64,000 bases of DNA, from contig NZ_LN794158.1 of the NCBI RefSeq assembly GCF_000953015.1, positions 744,001 through 808,000 of the forward strand. Direction: 5' to 3'. This document shows positions 54,369 to 63,409 of this stretch, one piece after another (the stretch's first letter is position 1; each line of letters begins with the position of its first letter). Made by a program: the position numbers and the translations under genes. The notes under the pieces are model-generated. The model did no database searches, was not told the DNA's origin, and saw only the letters and a program-made list of their open reading frames with translations. This DNA comes from Candidatus Methylopumilus turicensis. GTDB taxonomy: Bacteria > Pseudomonadota > Gammaproteobacteria > Burkholderiales > Methylophilaceae.

Positions 54369-55250
54369 ATGTTTAACGCACACATTTCTGTTTTGACTTG
54401 GATTATCTCCGCAAGCTTGTTGGGCGGTGTACTGAGCGTAATGTGCGCTGGTTTTGTCGCGCTCAACGCACGTACGCAATGGATTCCCATGTTGATTAGC
54501 TACGCCATTGGCGCGATGCTGGGGGCTGTGTTCTTGGAGATTTTGCCACATGCATTCCATGAGGCAAGCAGTGTGGAGAATATGGCAGCTACGGTGCTGT
54601 TTGGTATTTTGTTATTTTTTGTGCTGGAAAAATTGGTGTTATGGCGACATTGTCACGGTGAGCATTGTGAAGCACATGCCATGCACACTGAGGCGGATTG
54701 TCCTGTGCATGATAGCGATTCTTCAGGCACAAAATTTAAAGCAGTGATTGATAAGGCGCCATCAATTAGCAAACCTCATTCACATGGGCATCACCACGAC
54801 TCAGGTCGAAGTGGCATGATGATTATGGTGGGTGACACATTCCACAACTTTGTAGATGGCATTTTAATTGCAGCGGCCTTTATGATTGATATTCGCTTAG
54901 GTGCTGTGACGGCTATTGCTATTATTGCCCACGAAATTCCACAAGAAGTAGGCGATTTCCTGATTCTTTTACATTCAGGCTACAGCAAAAAGCAGGCCTT
55001 ATTATTTAACTTATTTTCGAGCTTGGCTACGGTAGTAGGTGGCGTACTGGCTTATTTTGCATTACAAACCGTACAACACTGGATTGCAACGATATTAGGG
55101 TTAGCCGCCGCAAGTATGCTTTATGTGGCGGTAGCAGACTTAATACCAGGGTTGCATAAGCGTACGGAGCTTAAAGCGACGATTGCTCAGGTGGGCTTAA
55201 TCGGGATGGGAATCGCTTCTATTTGGCTGACTAAGTTCTTCCTCGAGTAG
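54369..55250 (+). CDS. ZIP family metal transporter with His-rich loop
   Basis: This 293-residue inner-membrane protein has about eight helices and the ZIP metal-transport motifs HNFVDGILIAAAF and HEIPQEVGDFLILLHSG. A cytoplasmic loop near residues 95-145 is rich in His, Cys and acidic residues (HCHGEHCEAHAMH, then HSHGHHHD), a likely metal-sensing or buffering segment. Substrate is probably zinc, with iron or manganese possible. It is convergent with a small membrane protein gene. Confidence 0.9.
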   Translation: MFNAHISVLTWIISASLLGGVLSVMCAGFVALNARTQWIPMLISYAIGAMLGAVFLEILPHAFHEASSVENMAATVLFGILLFFVLEKLVLWRHCHGEHCEAHAMHTEADCPVHDSDSSGTKFKAVIDKAPSISKPHSHGHHHDSGRSGMMIMVGDTFHNFVDGILIAAAFMIDIRLGAVTAIAIIAHEIPQEVGDFLILLHSGYSKKQALLFNLFSSLATVVGGVLAYFALQTVQHWIATILGLAAASMLYVAVADLIPGLHKRTELKATIAQVGLIGMGIASIWLTKFFLE

Positions 55251-55412
55251 CGCTTTTTTACGTTTGCGTTGTGGCGTACCTAATATCCACATGAGCAAGC
55301 CACAAGGCATTAAGCCATAAAAAATAAAAGTAAGAATACCAGCTGTCACACTTGCTTCGGTAGCAGCCATTAAGAAGGTAACGTAAAGCCAAGCGATTGC
55401 AATGATGTACAT
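55197..55412 (-). CDS. Conserved small membrane protein
   Basis: The 71-residue product has two hydrophobic helices (residues about 3-20 and 25-46) and a basic then acidic tail. The pattern, MYIIAIAWLYVTFLMAATE, recalls small proteins seen in other betaproteobacteria; function is unknown. Its 3' end overlaps the ZIP gene by 54 bases in opposite orientation. The start ATG lies 28 bases from the rimO start, divergently. Confidence 0.7.
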   Translation of the reverse strand: MYIIAIAWLYVTFLMAATEASVTAGILTFIFYGLMPCGLLMWILGTPQRKRKKALLEEELSQPNRSDSHPD

Positions 55413-55440
55413 TTTTTAATTGTTAAGTAGGTTAATTTTC

Positions 55441-56781
55441 ATGAGTTCAAACAATACACCTAAAGTTGGCTTCGTTTCATTAGGTTGCCCGAAAGCTGGC
55501 TCTGATGCAGAGCGTATTCTCACCCAATTGCGTGCAGAAGGCTATGAAATATCGGGCACTTATGAAGACGCTGATTTGGTCGTAGTCAATACTTGTGGCT
55601 TTATTGATAGTGCGGTTGAGGAGTCGCTGGATGCCATTGGTGAGGCCATTAATAAAAATGGCAAAGTGATTGTCACGGGTTGTTTGGGTGCTAAGAGCGG
55701 CGTTGTGCAAACAGCGCATCCTAGTGTGCTTGCTGTGACCGGTCCGCATGCGCTTGAGGAAGTGATGACTGCGGTGCATGCCAATTTACCGAAGCCTCAT
55801 GACCCATATGTAGATTTAGTGCCTGCTCAAGGCGTGCGTTTAACACCTAACCATTATGCTTATTTAAAAATCTCTGAAGGCTGTAATCACCGTTGTAGTT
55901 TCTGCATTATTCCTAGCATGCGGGGCGATTTGGTGAGTCGTCCTATAGGTGAAGTGCTAAATGAGGCTGAAAACCTTGTGAATGCAGGAGTGTCTGAAAT
56001 TTTAGTAATTTCTCAAGATACTTCAGCATATGGCGTAGATGTGAAGTATAGAAGTGGATTCTGGAATGGACGTCCAGTAAAAACGCGTATGACTGAGCTC
56101 ACAAAATCATTAAGTGAATTAGGAGTTTGGGTGCGATTGCACTATGTTTATCCTTACCCACATGTGGATGAAGTCATACCGTTAATGGCAGACGGCTTGA
56201 TATTGCCGTATTTAGATGTGCCATTTCAGCACGCCAGTCCGCGTATTCTGAAAGCAATGAAACGCCCTGCAAGTAGTGAAAATAATTTAGCGCGTATTAA
56301 AGCTTGGCGTGCCATTTGTCCTGATATAACAGTGCGCAGCACCTTTATTGCTGGCTTCCCAGGTGAAACGGAAGAGGACTTCCAAATGCTACTCGACTTT
56401 TTAGAAGAGGCGCAATTGGATAGGGTGGGTTGCTTTACCTATTCTGCAGTCGATGGTGCTTCAGCTAACGCACTTCCGGACCAAGTGCCAGAAGAGCTTA
56501 AACAAGAACGTTTAGCGCGCTTTATGGAAGTGCAGGAACTTATTAGTGCAGCTAAGTTACAAACTAAAGTGGGTACTATGCAAACAGTGCTGGTTGATGA
56601 GATTGTGCAAGACGTTGATGGCAATATTGAAGCGATTGGCAGAACTAAAGCTGACGCGCCTGAAATTGACGGCATTGTGTATTTGGCGGACGCTGAAGGT
56701 TTAACGCCTGGTGATTTCGTTGAAGTGCAAATCTACGACGCTGACGGGCATGATTTATGGGGTGGACCGCCTCAGGATTGA
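55441..56781 (+). CDS. rimO: Ribosomal protein S12 methylthiotransferase RimO
   Basis: RimO is a radical-SAM enzyme that adds a methylthio group to Asp88 of S12. The 446-residue protein has the N-terminal UPF0004 domain with its three Cys ([18 protein letters not shown]), the radical-SAM CNHRCSFC motif near residue 147, and a C-terminal TRAM domain. ATG 55441 has a modest TAGG site; an in-frame TTG at 55420 is less likely. It converges on a short hypothetical gene with a 10-base overlap. Confidence 0.96.
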   Translation: MSSNNTPKVGFVSLGCPKAGSDAERILTQLRAEGYEISGTYEDADLVVVNTCGFIDSAVEESLDAIGEAINKNGKVIVTGCLGAKSGVVQTAHPSVLAVTGPHALEEVMTAVHANLPKPHDPYVDLVPAQGVRLTPNHYAYLKISEGCNHRCSFCIIPSMRGDLVSRPIGEVLNEAENLVNAGVSEILVISQDTSAYGVDVKYRSGFWNGRPVKTRMTELTKSLSELGVWVRLHYVYPYPHVDEVIPLMADGLILPYLDVPFQHASPRILKAMKRPASSENNLARIKAWRAICPDITVRSTFIAGFPGETEEDFQMLLDFLEEAQLDRVGCFTYSAVDGASANALPDQVPEELKQERLARFMEVQELISAAKLQTKVGTMQTVLVDEIVQDVDGNIEAIGRTKADAPEIDGIVYLADAEGLTPGDFVEVQIYDADGHDLWGGPPQD

Positions 56782-57104
56782 GCTGTAAATAAATCTGGCA
56801 TGATAGGCGAGGGGCGCTCGCTATCAGCTCTATCTTCTAAAAAGTCAAAGGTGAGCGGGCAGCGGGATGGTTTCTTTGCAGCTTTACGTCGCTTGGGTGT
56901 TGATGCTTCTAAGTCAATATAAGGCGTTTGGCTGATGCGAACATAACCTGATGAACTTAGCTTGTCAGCAGTGGTTTCAAACAAGCTTAAAGGATTGTCG
57001 ATGTTTTGTAGAGTAACGACGCTCTTGCTCACTTTGAGCACGTTGTACATTACAAATTTGCCCGTGGTCTGTTTGCCATATATCTCGCCAACATGAATAT
57101 CCAC
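56772..57104 (-). CDS. Small conserved hypothetical protein
   Basis: I do not recognise a characterised family. The 110-residue soluble product from GTG 57104 (AGAGG about six bases upstream) begins [17 protein letters not shown], reads like a compact beta-rich domain ([19 protein letters not shown]), and ends with a Lys/Arg-rich stretch and an acidic tail. The frame extends upstream to a TTG at 57191 without good support. It overlaps the rimO 3' end. Confidence 0.6.
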   Translation of the reverse strand: MDIHVGEIYGKQTTGKFVMYNVLKVSKSVVTLQNIDNPLSLFETTADKLSSSGYVRISQTPYIDLEASTPKRRKAAKKPSRCPLTFDFLEDRADSERPSPIMPDLFTAQS

Positions 57105-57246
57105 AACGCACCTCTTTTCAATCGATGGCTGAATATTAGCGCCTAGCCATGTTATCCACAAGTATTGTCGTTGTTTTTTGCGATGAACCAATCATGACAA
57201 GCTGAGTCAGAATTAATGATTCGTTCAATTTAATAATGGATAGAAA

Positions 57247-57777
57247 ATGATTAAATACTTTATAGGGGTCGTCGTCATGAGTTTATCTAGCGCGGCATTT
57301 GCAGCGTGTCCTGACTTATACAATCATCAGTTTACAACCCTGCAAGGCAACAAGATAAATCTATGTGATTATCAAGACAAGCCGATTCTTGTAGTCAATA
57401 CAGCAAGTAAATGCGGCTTTACACCCCAATTTGAAACGCTAGAAGGACTTTATAAACGTTATCAATCAAAAGGCTTGTTGGTTGTGGGATTTCCATCTAA
57501 CGACTTTAGGCAAGAGCTAGCCAGTGACAAAGAAGTAGGTGATTTCTGTATCAATACTTATTCGGTTAAATTCCCGATGATTACGAAAACTTCGGTGACC
57601 GGTCCAAATGCCAATCCACTTCATAAGCAATTGATTGCAATTACAAAGCAGTCACCCATGTGGAATTTCTACAAATATGTCATTCTGCCGGGTGGAAAGC
57701 AAGTTTACGCATTTAGTAGTGAGGTAGATCCCGCATCTGAAGAAGTAATGGGTAAAATCAAACCATTCCTAAAGTAA
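57247..57777 (+). CDS. Exported glutathione peroxidase-like protein
   Basis: This 176-residue thiol peroxidase has the active-site Cys in NTASKCGFTPQ (near residue 57), the GFPSNDF motif and the catalytic Trp in MWNFYKY. Unlike the usual cytoplasmic BtuE-type enzyme, it starts with a signal peptide (MIKYFIGVVVMSLSSAAFA), so it should act on peroxides in the periplasm, where methanol oxidation produces oxidants. The electron donor is unknown. Confidence 0.9.
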   Translation: MIKYFIGVVVMSLSSAAFAACPDLYNHQFTTLQGNKINLCDYQDKPILVVNTASKCGFTPQFETLEGLYKRYQSKGLLVVGFPSNDFRQELASDKEVGDFCINTYSVKFPMITKTSVTGPNANPLHKQLIAITKQSPMWNFYKYVILPGGKQVYAFSSEVDPASEEVMGKIKPFLK

Positions 57778-57802
57778 GCTTCATTACGTTGTAAAATGCG
57801 GG

Positions 57803-58804
57803 ATGGCTCAAACTACTATCCCGTTTTCAAATCTTTCCCCAGACCTTATCCTAGATGCGATTGACAGTGTTGGCGTCGTTACAGACGGTAGACTGCTGGC
57901 ACTTAATAGCTACGAGAATCGTGTATATCAAGTAGGTGTCGAAGATGCATTGCCTATTGTGGCAAAGTTTTATCGCCCACATCGCTGGGATGATGTCGCA
58001 ATTCTCGAAGAGCATATTTTCGTACAAAGTTTGGCAGATGCGGAAATTCCAGCAGTTGCCCCAAGTTTAATTGACGGTAAGACTTTATTTACTTACCAAG
58101 ACTTTCGTTTTTCTATTTTCTCTAAGCACGGCGGTCGTGCGCCTGAGCTTGATCAAGAGGGCGTGCTTGAGTGGATAGGCCGTTTTATTGGGCGTATTCA
58201 TAGTGTCGGTGCCCTAAGCGAATTTAAGCATCGACCTGCATTAAATATCGAAACCTTTGGTGAGGAGCCGAGTGCTTATCTTTTATCACGTGGCATGATG
58301 CCTAAAGAGCTTGAGTCAGTTTATCGTGGTGTTGTGGCACAGGCTTTAGATGGCGTGAGGCGTTGTTATGAGAGGGCCGGTGATGTCGCCAGCTTAAGGT
58401 TGCACGGTGATTGTCACATGGGAAACTTGCTCTGGACTGATGCAGGCCCGCATTTTGTGGACTTTGATGATAGCCGCACGGGACCAGCAATTCAGGACTT
58501 GTGGATGATGCTTTCTGGCGACCAGGATGAAATGCAAAAGCAGTTTAATGAAATCCTCTTAGGGTATGAAGATTTCTATGACTTTAATCCTCGTGAGCTA
58601 CACTTAATCGAAGCGCTTAGAACTTTGCGCTTGATTCATTATTCTGCATGGCTTGCAAGACGTTGGGATGACCCAGCGTTTAAAGTCGCTTTTACCTGGT
58701 TTAATACCCAGCAATATTGGCAAGATAGAATATTGGAGCTACGTGAACAGATTGCTTTGATGGATGAGCCGCCATTAGCTTTAGGCATTTCAGGGAATTT
58801 CTAG
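57803..58804 (+). CDS. srkA: Stress response kinase A (SrkA/RdoA/YihE)
   Basis: SrkA is an aminoglycoside-phosphotransferase-fold Ser/Thr kinase that counters stress-induced death, linked to envelope and oxidative stress. The 333-residue protein shows the catalytic LHGDCHMGNLLW (near residue 198) and the FVDFDDSRTGP metal-binding segment. It is 25 bases after the exported peroxidase, suggesting a shared stress-response transcript. Confidence 0.94.
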   Translation: MAQTTIPFSNLSPDLILDAIDSVGVVTDGRLLALNSYENRVYQVGVEDALPIVAKFYRPHRWDDVAILEEHIFVQSLADAEIPAVAPSLIDGKTLFTYQDFRFSIFSKHGGRAPELDQEGVLEWIGRFIGRIHSVGALSEFKHRPALNIETFGEEPSAYLLSRGMMPKELESVYRGVVAQALDGVRRCYERAGDVASLRLHGDCHMGNLLWTDAGPHFVDFDDSRTGPAIQDLWMMLSGDQDEMQKQFNEILLGYEDFYDFNPRELHLIEALRTLRLIHYSAWLARRWDDPAFKVAFTWFNTQQYWQDRILELREQIALMDEPPLALGISGNF

Positions 58805-58824
58805 TAGCTAAGTTTTAGTCGGCT

Positions 58825-59631
58825 TTATTTTTGTTGAATACCAAGTCGTTGCAAGATAATTGCTGATAATTCCTCAATGGAACGGCTGGTTGAGTCAGCC
58901 CATGTAATTCCAGCATTGCGCATTAAGCCTTCAGCTGTTGCAATTTCTTGTTTGCAGTTTTCTAGCGATGCATATTTGCTATCTGGCCTTCTTTCGCTAC
59001 GCACTGAGTGCAAGCGTTCAGGCTTAATTGTTAAGCCAAATATCTTGTGAATATGATTTCTTAAAGCTGCTGGCAAGCTGCCTCGTTCAAAGTCTTCTGG
59101 AATCAGTGGATAGTTAGCTGCTTTGATGCCGAATTGCATCGCTAGATAAATGCTGGTTGGGGTCTTTCCGCAGCGAGAAACACCCACCAAAATGACCTGT
59201 GCTTCTTCTAAACCACTATTGGTCATGCCATCGTCATGGTTAAGCGTAAAGTTTATCGCTTCCATACGGTCAGCATAATTGCTTCCCATCGCTCCATGAG
59301 CAATACCAGAGCCTGTTAAAGGTTGTTCACCTAGCTCAACGCCGAGTGGATCAATAAACGTGTTGAATAGATCGATGTAGTAAGCATCGACCTGTTTAAG
59401 TGATGTGCGAAGGGCTGAGTTGCCGAGCGACATAATAACGACAGGGCGAACACCATCTTGCTCTGTTGCTTTTGCTATTGCAGCCTTAGCAACATCAATT
59501 TTTTCTGGGGTATCGGTAAAAGGAAGGCGAATCTGCGTAAATTCGGTATGCGGAAAATGCTCGAGTAATTTCCCTAATGCACTGGCAGTCATGCCAGTGC
59601 TGTCCGAGATGAATAATGCTGAGCGTTTCAT
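58825..59631 (-). CDS. ppsR: PEP synthase regulatory protein PpsR
   Basis: PpsR is the bifunctional kinase/phosphorylase that turns PEP synthase off and on by phosphorylating its active-site Thr. The 268-residue protein starts SALFISDSTGMTASALG and has the P-loop-like LVGVSRCGKTPTSIYLA near residue 147. It lies 12 bases downstream of ppsA and is intact, although ppsA appears broken. Confidence 0.95.
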   Translation of the reverse strand: MKRSALFISDSTGMTASALGKLLEHFPHTEFTQIRLPFTDTPEKIDVAKAAIAKATEQDGVRPVVIMSLGNSALRTSLKQVDAYYIDLFNTFIDPLGVELGEQPLTGSGIAHGAMGSNYADRMEAINFTLNHDDGMTNSGLEEAQVILVGVSRCGKTPTSIYLAMQFGIKAANYPLIPEDFERGSLPAALRNHIHKIFGLTIKPERLHSVRSERRPDSKYASLENCKQEIATAEGLMRNAGITWADSTSRSIEELSAIILQRLGIQQK

Positions 59632-59643
59632 TCGAATTGACGC

Positions 59644-62015
59644 TTATTTTTGCGTCAATTTTTGCCAAGTGGCAACCACAGTATCAGGGTTAAGTGATAC
59701 TGATTGAATACCTTCATCGACCAACCATTGTGCAAAGTCTGGGTGATCAGATGGGCCTTGGCCGCAAATGCCGACATACTTGCCTAAACGATTAGCAGTG
59801 CTGATCGCCATGCGAAGCAATACTTTAACTGCCTCGTTACGTTCATCAAAGCCATCAGCCAAGATGCCAGAGTCGCGATCCATGCCCAATGTTAATTGAG
59901 TCAAATCGTTAGAGCCAATAGAGAAACCATCGAAGTAAGCTAGGAACTGTTCAGCGAGTAGCGCATTAGATGGAATTTCACACATCATGATGAGGCGTAG
60001 GCCATTCTCACCGCGTTTTAAGCCGTTAGCCGCTAAGATATCTGTAACCGCTTTAGCTTCGTCTAAAGTACGTACGAATGGAATCATGATTTCAACGTTC
60101 ACCAAGCCCATTTCATCACGAACTTTTTTCATGGCCTTGCATTCCATTGCAAAACACTCTTTAAAGTCTTAGCCATGTAGCGTGCAGCACCGCGGAAACC
60201 AATCATTGGGTTTTCTTCATCGGGCTCGTAGATGTCACCACCCACTAATTTTTTGTACTCATTAGACTTAAAGTCAGAAGTACGCACAATCACTGGTTTT
60301 GGGTAGAAAGCGGCTGCAATTGTCGCAACACCTTCAGCAACTTTATCAATATAGAAGTCAGTAGGACTTGCATAGCCACGTGCACGGTTTCTGATGATGG
60401 TTTGCATTGGTGCTGGCATTGCATCAACATTCAAAATTGCTTTTGGATGAATGCCAACCATGTTGTTAATCACAAATTCTAAACGAGCTAAACCAACACC
60501 ATCGTTTGGTGTTTTAGCAAAGCCAAACGCCATGTCCGGGTTGCCAACGTTCATCATAATTTTGCATGGCGGTTTGCTAAGCGCTTCAGTCGCTTGCGTA
60601 TTGACTGAGAAAGGGAGGGCGCCGTGATAAACGAAACCTGACTCGCCTTCAGCACATGAAACTGTCACGACTTCACCTTCGCGCAATACATCTGTCGCAT
60701 TCACAGAGCCCACAATCGCTGGAATGCCTAATTCACGCGCAATAATCGCAGCATGACAAGTACGGCCGCCGCGGTTGGTGACTAAAGCGCTGGCGCGCTT
60801 CATGACTGGCTCCCAGTTAGGATCAGTCATATCAGCAACTAAAACATCGCCTGGTTGTACTAAGTGCATATCAGCAGGGTCTAGCACAATACGTACAGGG
60901 CCTGTACCTATTTTTTGTGTCACAGCGCGGCCAACCACCATTGGTTTAGCAGCATGTTTTTCTAATGTGAATGTTTCGGTAACGTTGTTATTCGCTTCTT
61001 GCGATTTCACAGTCTCAGGACGTGCTTGCAAGATATATAGCTTGTTATCAACGCCATTTTTGCCCCATTCGATATCCATTGGGCAGCCATAATGCGACTC
61101 AATAATCATCGCATAACGAGCTAATTCCAAGATGTCTTCATTAGTGAGTGAGTAGCGGTCGCTATCAGCAGCATCTACATCAATAGTATGTGTACTTTTA
61201 CCAGCTTGCGTTGCATCGCTAAACACCATTTTGATGAGTTTAGAACCCATGGTGCGGCGTACAATCGCTGGTTTGCCTTGCGCTAGCAATGGTTTGTGTA
61301 CATAGAATTCGTCAGGATTTACAGCACCTTGAACCACTGTTTCGCCTAAGCCATAAGATGATGTGATAAACACAACATCTTGGAAGCCTGATTCAGTGTC
61401 AATGGTGAACATCACGCCAGCACAGCCGATATCGCTACGCAACATTTGTTGTACGCCAGCAGATAAAGCAACATCAGCGTGAACAAAGCCTTTGTGAACG
61501 CGGTAAGAAATCGCACGATCGTTATATAAAGAAGCGAACACTTCTTTAATTGCATGAAGGATATTGTCCAAACCTTGAATATTTAAGAAAGATTCTTGTT
61601 GACCAGCAAATGAAGCATCAGGCAAATCCTCTGCAGTTGCTGATGAGCGCACAGCAAATGTCGCGCCATTTCCTGATTTTGCTGTGAGTGTTGCATAGTT
61701 TTCTGCGATTGCTTTCTCAAGTGCCGCAGGGAAGGGTGCGGCCATAATCCATTCGCGAATTTGCTTGCCGCAACTGGCAAGTGCAATGGTGTCATCCACA
61801 TTAAGCGTTTCGAGTGCTGTCACGATTTTGGCGTCTAAACCATTTTGCGCCAAAAATTCACGGTATGCATCGGCAGTAGTCGCGAAGCCAGTAGGAACGC
61901 GAACGCCTTTTGCTGAAAGCTGCGAAATCATTTCCCCTAGTGATGCATTCTTGCCGCCTACTGAGGGCACATCAACGTTACGCAGGTTTTCGAAAGGAAT
62001 TACATGGGCTGACAT
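59644..62015 (-). pseudogene. ppsA: Phosphoenolpyruvate synthase, frameshifted
   Basis: PpsA makes PEP from pyruvate and ATP for gluconeogenesis. The N-terminal part (ATG 62015, GGAGAG upstream; ATP-grasp domain, then the swivelling phospho-His segment [13 protein letters not shown]) stays in frame to [13 protein letters not shown], then hits a stop at 60129. The C-terminal barrel resumes in another frame at [14 protein letters not shown], with [10 protein letters not shown] and the catalytic Cys in [10 protein letters not shown]. One extra T near 60160-60162 would restore an undamaged 790-residue protein. Either a recent lesion or a sequencing error. Confidence 0.88.
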
Positions 62016-62318
62016 AAAGAATCTCTCCATCTATCTACGTTATATATGTTCTTCACCAACCAATTTAACGTAAATATTTTTGTTTTCAGAGTGTTATGCT
62101 TTGTGTGATTTTTTTATTGACGATCACTTAAAAGCAGAAAAAGTAAAAGTAGTATTTTGCCTAATAAGCGGTCTTATGTCACGCTGAATAGCGTGTTTGT
62201 GAGCAAGAATGCTTGAATATTTCCTGTTCTTTAATTTTAGGCGGAAACTATTTTTATGGCTCAAGCATCAAAAAAAAGTTAAAGTAGTTTTAATGTTATT
62301 AAAAAGAAAGTTGTCAAT
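62016..62318. other. Leader region between ppsA and the small Cys-rich gene
   Basis: This AT-rich spacer holds the ppsA ribosome site and promoter region on the minus strand. A short hairpin, CACGCT-GAAT-AGCGTG, lies at 62180-62195. I see no gene of normal size; a promoter could not be fixed with confidence. Confidence 0.4.
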
Positions 62319-62483
62319 ATGAGCCAAGTAAACGAAAACAGCAGGACATCACTAAGTCATCTAGAGGAAACGTTGGCTAAAGCCTGTTTTTGTAAGCTTA
62401 GAGAGTCTTGCCCAGACAAAACAAGCCGTGACTGTCTGAAAGAGCGCAATATCTATAAAGAATTTATGCAAAAACAATCTTAA
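62319..62483 (+). CDS. Possible small Cys-rich protein, 54 residues
   Basis: ATG 62319 opens a 54-codon frame ending at 62483. The product has four Cys (residues 23, 25, 31 and 39: ACFCKLRESC, then RDC), a polar N-terminus and a Lys-rich C-terminus, resembling a small metal-binding or zinc-ribbon-like protein. An AAAGAAAG stretch lies about ten bases upstream. It ends three bases into the stop region of the opposing yaeQ gene. Function unknown and expression unproven. Confidence 0.45.
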   Translation: MSQVNENSRTSLSHLEETLAKACFCKLRESCPDKTSRDCLKERNIYKEFMQKQS

Positions 62484-63019
62484 TTGAAAGTCTTTAAAAC
62501 GGATGGTAACAGCGTAAAGCTCCCGGCATCGTGTGTTACCAACATTTCATTGTCTTGAATCGTGCAACTGATATTCATGTTTCTAGTTGCTGCATTCGCA
62601 AGTTCCTCTGTATCAGGCAAGTTAATCACAGTTAAATTATCTAGCTTAAGTAGCGCTTTGCTGTTTTGATTCCACCACATATCAGCATTACGACCGCCAT
62701 ACAGCACCAAGGCAACTTGGTCTGAGCGTCCGCAAGCTTTACGCAAAACGCGCTCATCAGGCAAGCCCACTTCGATCCAAAGCTCAATCGCGCCCGTCAA
62801 ATCTTTTTGCCATAAGTCAGGCTCTTCATCATCACTTAAACCTTTACCAAAGGCCAAAGAATCGCTGGCAAAGAATGCAAATGCAATCAACCTCACCATT
62901 AGTCGTTCATCAGTTTCTGATGGGTGTCTGGCAAGCGTCAGACTATGTGCAGCATAGTAGTTACTGTCCATATTTGAGACTTGCAGATCGGCTTTATGGA
63001 TCGTAGATTTTAGTGCCAT
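62480..63019 (-). CDS. yaeQ: YaeQ family protein
   Basis: This 179-residue protein matches the YaeQ family, a PD-(D/E)XK nuclease-like fold of uncertain role. The start MALKSTIHKADLQVSNMD, the ARHPSETDERLMVRL segment and the DLWQKDLTGAIELWIEVGLPDE stretch are typical. E. coli YaeQ can suppress loss of RfaH, but its activity is unknown. It overlaps the S4-domain gene upstream by 10 bases. Confidence 0.93.
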   Translation of the reverse strand: MALKSTIHKADLQVSNMDSNYYAAHSLTLARHPSETDERLMVRLIAFAFFASDSLAFGKGLSDDEEPDLWQKDLTGAIELWIEVGLPDERVLRKACGRSDQVALVLYGGRNADMWWNQNSKALLKLDNLTVINLPDTEELANAATRNMNISCTIQDNEMLVTHDAGSFTLLPSVLKTFN

Positions 63020-63381
63020 GGTGACTTTTTCTCAGTGCTTTTCTCTGTCTTCTTGACAGCTTTAACGCCTGACGGCTTAATGCCAGCCCCACTTCTTCGA
63101 TTCGGCTGTCCTTTGCCGCGCACTTTAGGGGCTTTGACTTTAGGTGGCTTGATTTCAGCGTTAGGGTCGATGCTTATTAAGATGCGTTTACCTTCACATT
63201 CGATAATTTGGCCGGGTTTAATTTTCGCTGTTTTGCGCAGTTCTAATTGACCATCTACTTTTACCAAGCCCTCAGACACCATCGCTTTTCCGCGGCCGCC
63301 GCTATCAGCTAAATCCACTAGCTTGAGCAGGTTACATAGTTCAACGTATTCTGTATTTATAATAAATTCAATATCTTGCAT
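63010..63381 (-). CDS. S4-domain RNA-binding protein (YbcJ-like)
   Basis: The first 70 residues are an S4-like RNA-binding domain with the YbcJ pattern: LCNLLKLVDLADSGGRGKAMVSEG followed by VKVDGQLELRKTAKIKPGQ. The remaining 50 residues are a basic Lys/Pro/Gly-rich tail (KVKAPKVRGKGQPNRR) that likely binds RNA. Total length 123. It overlaps yaeQ, so the two probably share a transcript. Function not established. Confidence 0.9.
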   Translation of the reverse strand: MQDIEFIINTEYVELCNLLKLVDLADSGGRGKAMVSEGLVKVDGQLELRKTAKIKPGQIIECEGKRILISIDPNAEIKPPKVKAPKVRGKGQPNRRSGAGIKPSGVKAVKKTEKSTEKKSPWH

Positions 63382-63409
63382 TATATTTTCTTAAGTGATA
63401 GATGAGGTT

